A stretch of DNA of 54,910 bases from an uncultured bacterium. Lineage in GTDB: Bacteria; Bacillota; Clostridia; Oscillospirales; Oscillospiraceae. Below are positions 49,753 to 54,910 of the stretch, piece by piece. The stretch spans positions 1-54,910 of the forward strand of contig CAMCCC010000014.1 in the NCBI GenBank assembly GCA_945873205.1. The letters are read 5' to 3'. Within the stretch, counting starts at the first letter, position 1. Each line of letters starts with the position of its first letter. A program made the translations under genes and the position numbers. The notes beneath the pieces are model-generated. The model searched no databases. It was not told the DNA's origin and was given only the letters and a program-made list of their open reading frames with translations.

Positions 49753-50532
49753 ATGGCAAGAAGAATACACAAGAGAAAGACCGCTGACAGCCCGGAGCGT
49801 ATGACCATCTCCCAGTACCTCAGCAGCTTCAGCGGTCCCATAATGTTCTTTTTGGTAGTTGTAGCTACCATATTTGTGATGAGTGTCTTTTTCCGTATCA
49901 CCAATATCCAGGTGGAGGGGAACAGCCACTATACCGATGAGGAGATCATCCGGGCCATTGATATTGAGGAAGGGGACAACCTGTTCTTCTTTGACCGCTT
50001 TGCTGCCCTGAGCCGTGTTTTCGCAAAGCTCCCCTATATTGAGGAGGTCTCCGTTGAAAGAAGTTTGCCAAATAAGGTAATAATAACCGTGACGGAGAGC
50101 CAGGCCCTGGCCTATCTGGTGCTGGGGGACGAGCTGTGGACCATTGACCACAGCTGCAAGGTGCTGGGCAAGGCCACGGATGAGGAGCTGTCGGGCCTGA
50201 TCGCCGTGGAGGGCGTGGACCCCGGCACGCTGCTGATCGGGGAGCCGCTGCAGACCAAGGATGGGGACGCCGAGCTGGTGGAATATCTGGCGGAGGTGCT
50301 CTATCAGCTGGAGGGACGCGGCCTCTATACCCAGGTGGACAGCATTGATTTTTCCGATAAGAACCATGTGAGCTTCAGCTATGGGGACAAGTATACGGTC
50401 AAGCTGGGCGGCCCCGGCAAGACGGAGTATAAGTTCGGTATGCTGGTCTCCGTTATGTCACAATTGTTGTCTGGGGACGTGGGCGTGATCGACGTTTCTG
50501 ACGGAATGACGGCCCGTTTTCGCCCAGAGTAA
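49753..50532 (+). CDS. ftsQ: Cell division protein FtsQ/DivIB
   Basis: 259 residues: a basic cytoplasmic N-terminus (MARRIHKRK), one transmembrane helix (~27-48), a POTRA domain (ITNIQVEGNSHYTDEEIIRAI...FFFDRF...LPYIEEVSVERSLPNKVIITVTE) and a C-terminal beta domain. It organises the FtsL/DivIC complex at the septum. AAAGGATAGG precedes ATG 49753 in the short gap after murA. The protein lacks a long cytoplasmic domain. ftsA does not follow; the next gene is ftsZ, with its own promoter. Confidence 0.93.
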   Translation: MARRIHKRKTADSPERMTISQYLSSFSGPIMFFLVVVATIFVMSVFFRITNIQVEGNSHYTDEEIIRAIDIEEGDNLFFFDRFAALSRVFAKLPYIEEVSVERSLPNKVIITVTESQALAYLVLGDELWTIDHSCKVLGKATDEELSGLIAVEGVDPGTLLIGEPLQTKDGDAELVEYLAEVLYQLEGRGLYTQVDSIDFSDKNHVSFSYGDKYTVKLGGPGKTEYKFGMLVSVMSQLLSGDVGVIDVSDGMTARFRPE

Positions 50533-50583
50533 TCAGAAATTACAATTTATTTACAAAAGTTTTCTGAAAAATGAAAATAGAAC

Positions 50584-50612
50584 TTGACTCTTGCAAGAAA
50601 ATGTAATAAAAT
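50584..50612 (+). promoter_or_regulatory. Predicted sigma-A promoter of ftsZ
   Basis: TTGACT (50584-50589), 17-nt spacer, TAAAAT (50607-50612), in an AT-rich 148-bp gap between ftsQ and ftsZ. Confidence 0.8.
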
Positions 50613-50680
50613 ACGAGCATGATTCACAGAGAAAATTTTCGCATTTTTATGTGACGCAGAATATACAGGAGGGCAGAAGA

Positions 50681-51829
50681 ATGGATTTCAAAGCTGAAGC
50701 AGGTCCCGAAAATGTGGTTACAATAAAAGTCGTTGGTGTCGGCGGCGCCGGCAACAACGTTGTTAACAGAATGGTCAAGGCCGGCACCCAGGGTGTGGAG
50801 TTTGTGGCCATCAATACAGACCGGCAGGCGCTGGCAGTCTCCAATGCTGACCAGAAGCTGCAGATCGGCGAGAAGATGACCCGCGGCCAGGGCGCCGGCT
50901 CCGACCCGGAGATCGGCAAGCGCTCCGCCGAGGAGAGCCGCAACAACATTGCCAAGGCCGTTGAGGATGCGGATATGGTGTTCATCACCGCCGGCATGGG
51001 CGGCGGCACCGGCACCGGCGCGGCCCCCGTGGTGGCCGAGATCGCCAAGGATGCCGGCCTGCTCACCGTGGGCGTGGTGACCAAGCCCTTCAAGTTTGAG
51101 GGCAAGCGCCGCATGGACCAGGCCAACGCCGGCATCAAGGAGCTGCTGGGCCGGGTGGACTCCCTGCTGATCATCCCCAATGACCGCCTGAAGTTCGCCA
51201 CCGACCAGAAGGTCACCCTGGCCAACGCCTTTGAGATTGCCGATGACGTGCTGCTGCAGGCCGTCACCAGCATCTCCAACCTGATCAAGAACACAGGCTT
51301 CATCAACCTGGACTTTGCGGACGTGAACTGCATCATGCGCAACGCCGGCTTCGCCCACATGGGCGTGGGCCACGCCGCCGGCAAGGGCAAGGCCGAGGAG
51401 GCCGCCCGCATGGCCGTCGCCAGCCCCCTGATGGAGACCTCCATCAACGGCGCCCACGGCGTGCTTATCAACATCACCGGCTCCGAGGATATGGACCTGG
51501 AGGATGTGGAGACCGCCGCCAGCCTGGTGCAGGAGGCTGCCCATCCCGATGCCAACATCATCTTCGGCGCCACCTTTGATGACAGCCTGGATGATGAGAT
51601 CCGCGTCACCGTCATCGCCACCGGCTTTGAAGAGGCTGGTGCCGCCGCCCAGGCTGCCCCCGCCGCCGCTGCCGCCCAGGCCGCGCCCCGGGCCCAGGGC
51701 CTGTTCACCGGCGCTGCCGAGAAGGCCGCTGCCGCCGCCCCTGTTGCCCCCGCTGCTGCTGAGCCTGCCGCTCCCGCCGCGGAGGAGGACCCCTTCGACA
51801 GCATCTTCAAGATATTCAACACCAAGTGA
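50681..51829 (+). CDS. ftsZ: Cell division GTPase FtsZ with an atypical C-terminus
   Basis: 382 residues. The GTPase core is complete: [15 protein letters not shown], the tubulin signature [11 protein letters not shown] near 105-115, [10 protein letters not shown], and the T7 loop [14 protein letters not shown]. The tubular polymer guides septum synthesis. The core is followed (from ~315) by an Ala/Pro-rich linker and a terminus [15 protein letters not shown]. The usual C-terminal peptide (around IPxFLR) that binds FtsA, SepF or ZipA is not recognisable. ATG 50681 has AGGAGGG 7 nt upstream; the longer frame from 50591 overlaps the promoter. Own promoter; ftsA is not adjacent. Confidence 0.97.
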   Translation: MDFKAEAGPENVVTIKVVGVGGAGNNVVNRMVKAGTQGVEFVAINTDRQALAVSNADQKLQIGEKMTRGQGAGSDPEIGKRSAEESRNNIAKAVEDADMVFITAGMGGGTGTGAAPVVAEIAKDAGLLTVGVVTKPFKFEGKRRMDQANAGIKELLGRVDSLLIIPNDRLKFATDQKVTLANAFEIADDVLLQAVTSISNLIKNTGFINLDFADVNCIMRNAGFAHMGVGHAAGKGKAEEAARMAVASPLMETSINGAHGVLINITGSEDMDLEDVETAASLVQEAAHPDANIIFGATFDDSLDDEIRVTVIATGFEEAGAAAQAAPAAAAAQAAPRAQGLFTGAAEKAAAAAPVAPAAAEPAAPAAEEDPFDSIFKIFNTK

Positions 51830-51854
51830 GCATATACTGCTGACAGAGAAACAA

Positions 51855-51883
51855 CAGCCCGCCTTTTCTATGAAGGCGGGCTG
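51855..51883 (+). terminator. Possible terminator of ftsZ
   Basis: Eleven-bp stem CAGCCCGCCTT/AAGGCGGGCTG with a 7-nt loop; only ATTGGTTT follows, so read-through into the next gene is likely. Confidence 0.6.
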
Positions 51884-51902
51884 ATTGGTTTGGAGCGATG
51901 CT

Positions 51903-52724
51903 ATGTTTTTCAAGTTCCGGCGCTTTGTGCGCTGTTTTTCAAGGATTTATACCGGCCGCCGGCTGTCGAGGGCCTCGGCGGCGCTGTCCTATTACCTGAC
52001 CATGACCTTCTTCCCCCTGGTCATCTGCCTGTATACCCTTCTGGGCAACAGCTATGACAAGGCCATGCGGGTGCTGGGCTTTGCCGGCAACATCATGGCT
52101 GCGGAGACCGTCAGCTTTCTGGAGGACTTCCTGTATTATGTCTCTGCCAACAACAGCATCGCCATGATGGCGGCCAGCATCGTGGTCCTGCTGACCTCCG
52201 CCTCTGCCGCCGTCCGTTCCCTGCAGGGCACCATCGGCGACCTCCAGGGCGGCCAGCGTTTTCAGGGGGCCCTGGGCTTTCTGTTCAGCCTGGTGTTCTC
52301 CCTGCTGTTTGTGGCGGCGCTGTATTTTGCCATCCTGGTCATGCTCACCGGCCGCAGCGTGATCGAGCGGCTGAACCAGTTCCTGCCCTTCGTGGACATC
52401 AGCCAGTCCTGGGGCTATGTCCGCTTCCTGGCCCTGGCCGGCATCGACTATGTGATCGTCTGGGCCATGTATGAGGCCAGCAAGCGCAGCTGGGACAGTT
52501 ACCGTACCTGGCCCGGCGCCCTGCTCAGCACCGCCGCCATGGTGGTGGTCAGCATCGTCTTTTCCGTGTTCATCAGTGCCTCCACCAAGTACCCCCTGAT
52601 CTACGGCTCCCTGGCCTCTGTCATCCTCCTGATGCTCTGGCTCTATACCATCTGTATCGTCATCCTCTCCGGCGCCGCCTTCAATATTGTTATCCGTGAT
52701 CTGAAAGCCAGGGACACCTATTAG
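51903..52724 (+). CDS. YihY/BrkB family integral membrane protein
   Basis: 273 residues with six hydrophobic segments. YihY/virulence-factor-BrkB family features are RRLSRASAALSYYLTMTFFPLVI near the start, WPGALLSTAAMVVVSIVFSVFIS and a closing IYGSLASVILLMLWLYTICIVILSG segment. Once called RNase BN by mistake; a transport function is proposed but not proven. The start is ATG 51903 with GGAG ~8 nt upstream; ATG 51885 lies in the ftsZ terminator arm region. It may be transcribed from the ftsZ promoter. Confidence 0.92.
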   Translation: MFFKFRRFVRCFSRIYTGRRLSRASAALSYYLTMTFFPLVICLYTLLGNSYDKAMRVLGFAGNIMAAETVSFLEDFLYYVSANNSIAMMAASIVVLLTSASAAVRSLQGTIGDLQGGQRFQGALGFLFSLVFSLLFVAALYFAILVMLTGRSVIERLNQFLPFVDISQSWGYVRFLALAGIDYVIVWAMYEASKRSWDSYRTWPGALLSTAAMVVVSIVFSVFISASTKYPLIYGSLASVILLMLWLYTICIVILSGAAFNIVIRDLKARDTY

Positions 52725-52732
52725 GTGACCCC

Positions 52733-52760
52733 AGGCTCCCTCGTCAGAGGGAGCCTTTTT
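52733..52760 (+). terminator. Intrinsic terminator of the YihY gene
   Basis: Ten-bp stem AGGCTCCCTC/GAGGGAGCCT with a GTCA loop and TTTT. Its GGCTCCC/GGGAGCC arms resemble hairpin 1 of the nearby intergenic repeats. Confidence 0.88.
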
Positions 52761-52792
52761 ATAGGCTGCCCTTCCCAAGCTGGCAGACCTGA

Positions 52793-52867
52793 GAATACCG
52801 CCGCCCCCTTGGCTCCCCTTCCCAAGGGGAGCTGGCTTTTGCGCAGCAAAAGACTGAGAGGTTCCTC
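52793..52867 (+). repeat. Two-hairpin intergenic repeat, copy A
   Basis: GAATACCGCCGCCCCC flank, hairpin 1 GCTCCCCTT-CCC-AAGGGGAGC (52812-52832), hairpin 2 CTTTTGC-GCA-GCAAAAG (52836-52852), tail TGAGAGGTTC. It has the same order and loop as copies at 54511, 54615 and 54695, but different stem sequences that stay paired. Confidence 0.85.
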
Positions 52868-52872
52868 CCCCC

Positions 52873-52993
52873 CCCAATCGAAGCCCAGCGAAGCGGGTTC
52901 GATTGGGAGAGGAAGAAGGAAGGAGCGGATATGAAGTTTCCCCGGCTCTTACGCAAACCGGGGAAATGGAATGTAGCGAGTTTCTTCTGACGC
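52873..52993 (+). repeat. Three-hairpin structured repeat, second locus
   Basis: Hairpin I CCCAATCGAAGCCC...GGGTTCGATTGGG (52873-52907), a purine-rich linker ending GGATATGAAGTTT, hairpin II CCCCGG-CTCTTACGCAAA-CCGGGG (52940-52963), a weak hairpin III (GAAA/TTTC), then CTGACGC. It is a diverged copy of the array at 18193-18546, with compensatory changes in stems I and II and a conserved CTCTTACG loop. Confidence 0.82.
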
Positions 52994-53033
52994 GGGGAGC
53001 TGGCGCGAAGCGCCTGAGAGGTTCTTTCCCCTT
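52994..53033 (+). repeat. Two-hairpin repeat, 3' fragment (copy E)
   Basis: GGGGAGCTGGCGCGAAGCGCCTGAGAGG-like segment: the right arm of hairpin 1, complete hairpin 2 (GGCGC-GAA-GCGCC) and tail TGAGAGGTTC. The left arm is separated from it by the three-hairpin element, as if that element had entered or joined this copy. Confidence 0.7.
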
Positions 53034-53061
53034 CGCAGAAAAACTTTTTCCCCCAATCCCC

Positions 53062-53090
53062 TTGACGAAACGGAATTGTTCTGGCAAAAT
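53062..53090 (+). promoter_or_regulatory. Predicted sigma-A promoter of the solenoid protein gene
   Basis: TTGACG (53062-53067), 17-nt spacer, CAAAAT (53085-53090) with TGG upstream (extended -10); a leader of ~130 nt follows. Confidence 0.55.
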
Positions 53091-53227
53091 AAAAAAACAA
53101 TCAGAAGGAAAATTGGTGCGTTAACCACGACCTCTGGCCTGCGGAAAAATCAATCGCCGCACACACCATAGCCCCCACTCTTACCCATCCCCCGGGAAAT
53201 CCCGGCCCACCGAAAGGAGACGCCCCC

Positions 53228-54502
53228 ATGAAAACCAAACGCTTTGTATCCACCCTTCTGGCCCTGCTGCTCATTTGCAGCCTGCCCGTATCCGCCTTTG
53301 CGGTTACTATCGATTATAACCAGCCTGGTGAAAGGATAGATGTTAATGAGGGCGACTGGTTGGAAACCAACGACGGCACCGTGACAACCAACAACGGCAA
53401 TATACATTTCAACTCTAACACCGTGAAAACCAATAATGGACATGTGGAAAAGAACTACGGCACCGTGGAAGAAAACAACGGAACGATTCACTTGAACTAC
53501 GGCACTGTGAATTCCAACGACGGCACCGTGGAGGATAATGACGGTACCGTGAAAACCAATAATGGAAATGTGGTAGAGAACTACGGCACTGTGAATTCCA
53601 ACAACGGCACCGTGACCACCAACAGCAGCACCGGTACCGTAACCACCAACGACGGCACCGGTACCGTAACCACCAACGACGGCACCGTGTGTAGCAACAA
53701 CGGCACCGTGACCAACAACAACGGCACCGTGGATTATAACCACAACACCATCGAAACCAACAACGGCTACATATCCGTCACCGAGGGCCAAGTGAAAACC
53801 AACAACGGTACCGTGGGTACCAACGCTGCCGTTGTAATAATCAACAATGGCACCGTGACCGATAACCAAAACGTTGTGCGTATCAACAACACTACCGGCA
53901 CTGTCATCAATGTTGGCGGCGACGTATTGACTAATTACGGCACCGTCAAACAGGGCAACACCACCTGGTACGGCGTTCTGGTGGACAACGATGGGACCGA
54001 AACCTTGGAAGAATACTGTGAGCCAAACAAAGTGCTGGATTTCTCCCAGCTCACCAAAGAGGGCTATGTGTATGCCGGCTATACCCAGGAATACCAGCTG
54101 TTGGACGGCGTTCTCACCAAGCAGGCCCTTACCGTCAACGACACCAGCTACACCGTCACCTGCCCCAATGTGCTGACCCTGATCTGGCAGGCCATTGCCA
54201 GCCCTGTCACTGATGACGGTACTGGTTCCTTCGGCCCCGGCAGCCTCATTTCCATTAACGGCCACAAGTTCCTGCTGGTGGCGGTGGTGGAGGACGTGTA
54301 CTGCCTGGCCTCCGTTAACAGCTTTGAGGATGAGCAGCTTTCCGACCTGCCCGCCCTGCTCTCCACTCTCCTGACGGAGGAGCAGCTGAGCCATGTCACC
54401 GGCGATCCCGAGCTGCTGGACGAGGCGCTGACCGCCCGCTTCTTCGGCGGCCAGGGTAGCCACATCGTCTTCCCCTGCGACAGTGGTCTGATTTTCTCTT
54501 GA
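53228..54502 (+). CDS. Secreted Asn-rich heptapeptide-repeat protein (predicted beta-solenoid)
   Basis: 424 residues; I know no named family for it. A clear signal peptide (1-25, cut after VSAFA) is followed by ~200 residues (about 47-245) of imperfect heptads of the form N-G-T-V-x-x-N, for example NGTVTTN, YGTVNSN, DGTVEDN, NGNVVEN. Val/Ile sits at a fixed position and Asn or Asp at the turn, the pattern expected of a beta-solenoid with an Asn ladder. The C-terminal ~180 residues form a separate globular domain (LDFSQLTKEGYVYAGY, SISPxx-free, ending in PCDSGLIFS) without an LPxTG motif or a membrane anchor, so the product is probably released or held by unknown contacts. AAAGGAG lies 8 nt before ATG 53228. 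Repeats surround the gene on both sides. Confidence 0.9.
   Translation: MKTKRFVSTLLALLLICSLPVSAFAVTIDYNQPGERIDVNEGDWLETNDGTVTTNNGNIHFNSNTVKTNNGHVEKNYGTVEENNGTIHLNYGTVNSNDGTVEDNDGTVKTNNGNVVENYGTVNSNNGTVTTNSSTGTVTTNDGTGTVTTNDGTVCSNNGTVTNNNGTVDYNHNTIETNNGYISVTEGQVKTNNGTVGTNAAVVIINNGTVTDNQNVVRINNTTGTVINVGGDVLTNYGTVKQGNTTWYGVLVDNDGTETLEEYCEPNKVLDFSQLTKEGYVYAGYTQEYQLLDGVLTKQALTVNDTSYTVTCPNVLTLIWQAIASPVTDDGTGSFGPGSLISINGHKFLLVAVVEDVYCLASVNSFEDEQLSDLPALLSTLLTEEQLSHVTGDPELLDEALTARFFGGQGSHIVFPCDSGLIFS
53365..53955 (+). repeat. 21-bp coding repeats within the solenoid gene
   Basis: About 25 units of ~21 bp encode the heptads. Higher-order copies are visible: ACCGTGAAAACCAATAATGG recurs at 53420 and 53546, exactly 126 bp (six heptads) apart, and a 27-bp unit is tandemly duplicated at 53629-53655 and 53656-53682, giving two nine-residue units (GTGTVTTND). 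Confidence 0.88.
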
Positions 54503-54510
54503 ATCCCCCA

Positions 54511-54556
54511 GGCTCCCCTTCCCAAGGGGAGCTGGCGCGCAGCGCCTGAGAGGTTC
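54511..54556 (+). repeat. Two-hairpin intergenic repeat, copy B
   Basis: Directly after the solenoid gene: hairpin 1 GCTCCCCTT-CCC-AAGGGGAGC (54512-54532), hairpin 2 GGCGC-GCA-GCGCC (54534-54546), tail TGAGAGGTTC. It may double as a transcription terminator although no U-tract follows. Confidence 0.85.
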
Positions 54557-54614
54557 GTTCCAACACCGCACTTCATCAGAACCGTAGGGGCGCTATCGTT
54601 TCCCCACCCCATAG

Positions 54615-54666
54615 CCTTCCCCTTGAGGGGAAGGTGCCCAGTGTGCACACTGGGCGGATGAGGTGG
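54615..54666 (+). repeat. Two-hairpin intergenic repeat, copy C
   Basis: Hairpin 1 CCTTCCCC-TTGA-GGGGAAGG (54615-54634), hairpin 2 GCCCAGTG-TGCA-CACTGGGC (54636-54655), tail GGATGAGGTGG. Both stems differ in sequence from copies A, B and D but remain fully paired. Confidence 0.8.
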
Positions 54667-54694
54667 CTTGGCTCCCCCAATGGGGCGGGCCTAT

Positions 54695-54767
54695 GAATAC
54701 CGCCGCACCCATAGGCTCCCTTGTGTAAAGGGAGCTGTCATGGCGAAGCCATGACTGAGGGATTGTC
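54695..54767 (+). repeat. Two-hairpin intergenic repeat, copy D
   Basis: GAATACCGCCGCACCC flank as in copy A, hairpin 1 GCTCCCTT-GTGTA-AAGGGAGC (54715-54735), hairpin 2 GTCATGGC-GAA-GCCATGAC (54737-54755), tail TGAGGGATTGTC. Confidence 0.85.
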
Positions 54768-54821
54768 TTATGAAAAATTCCGAATTCTAATTTTATCTTG
54801 CAAATATTGAACTTTTTCTTT

Positions 54822-54856
54822 ACAACCCCTCCGTCAAAAATCACAGATTTTTGCCA
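54822..54856 (-). repeat. Two-hairpin repeat fragment in reverse orientation
   Basis: Read on the minus strand: hairpin GGCAAAAATC-TGT-GATTTTTGAC followed by GGAGGGGTTGT, which matches hairpin 2 plus tail of the family. The rest of the 54768-54910 stretch holds no gene; AAAAGGAG at the very end (about 54900) may be the ribosome site of a gene that starts beyond the window. Confidence 0.55.
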
Positions 54857-54910
54857 CGGCAGAAAGTCAAGCAAGTGCAACACAGGAGGAAAAGACCTCA
54901 AAAGGAGAAA

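Noticed and set aside
51240..51829. Frameshift as the cause of the odd FtsZ C-terminus
   Set aside because: The Ala/Pro linker reads smoothly in frame to the stop codon and codon use stays consistent; the other frames give no IPxFLR-like end.
52725..53124. Small plus-strand frames in the repeat region (for example 52725-52934 and 52903-53124)
   Set aside because: They consist of the hairpin repeats, lack ribosome sites and differ between repeat copies in ways that follow base pairing rather than codons.
53150..54571. Minus-strand open frame opposite the solenoid gene, with its own VVGxHGA-type repeats
   Set aside because: Any 21-bp repeat gives a periodic antisense peptide; the sense frame has the signal peptide, the ribosome site and the promoter.
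52793..54910. Insertion sequence or integron
   Set aside because: No transposase or integrase frame, and no terminal repeats flanking the solenoid gene as a unit; only short structured repeats are seen.

Overview
The window is chromosomal DNA from a GC-rich, endospore-forming member of the Clostridia, most likely an Oscillospiraceae-type gut bacterium. This rests on clostridial/Bacillus gene orders (yqfC-yqfD-phoH-ybeY-era-yqzL-recO; murA-walJ-rlmH; a mraZ-to-ftsZ division cluster), sporulation genes (yqfC, yqfD, ylbJ/spoVV-like), a MurE with the meso-diaminopimelate signature, frequent TTG/GTG starts behind strong Shine-Dalgarno sites, and extended -10 (TGn) promoters. The genus is not determined from the sequence. 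I found no rRNA, tRNA, CRISPR, prophage or insertion sequence; the only RNA gene recognised is tmRNA.

Layout. 1-9 kb: 3' end of tuf, a membrane-anchored phosphodiester glycosidase with an unknown membrane-anchored partner, a GT2-GtrA fusion glycosyltransferase, DegV, an SDR, a small unknown protein and, on the minus strand, a HerA-like ATPase with a hendecad coiled coil. 9-17 kb: cdsA plus a diacylglycerol-kinase-like lipid kinase, an MFS transporter, then minus-strand genes for an O-antigen-ligase-like protein, the murA-walJ-rlmH operon and a Nudix hydrolase. 17-19 kb: trans-translation cluster smpB - cyclophilin - (structured repeats) - ssrA. 19-27 kb: DUF362 ferredoxin protein, a VOC protein divergent from a 7alpha-hydroxysteroid-dehydrogenase-like SDR with a palindrome between them, an EamA transporter, DUF2007, phosphoglucomutase, paired half-size chromate transporters, ylbJ. 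27-34.5 kb: yqfC to recO, mutS2. 34.6-39.3 kb: HPr, EamA transporter, uvrC-rsmD-coaD and a coiled-coil protein.

39.4-51.9 kb is the division and cell-wall cluster: mraZ, rsmH, ftsL, PASTA-PBP, murE, mraY, ftsW, murG, a second murA, ftsQ, ftsZ. murF, murD, murC and ftsA are not in it, and FtsZ ends in an unusual C-terminal peptide. After it come a YihY/BrkB membrane protein and an accessory tail (52.7-54.9 kb).

The accessory tail holds the least ordinary material: a secreted protein built from about 25 Asn-rich heptapeptides (NGTVxxN), probably a beta-solenoid, flanked on both sides by intergenic repeats. Two repeat families can be defined by base-pair covariation. One is a two-hairpin element with GCA/GAA-type loops (at least four copies plus fragments). 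The other is a three-hairpin element of about 130 nt, found here and again directly upstream of tmRNA. The solenoid protein and these structured repeats are my best candidates for something undescribed.
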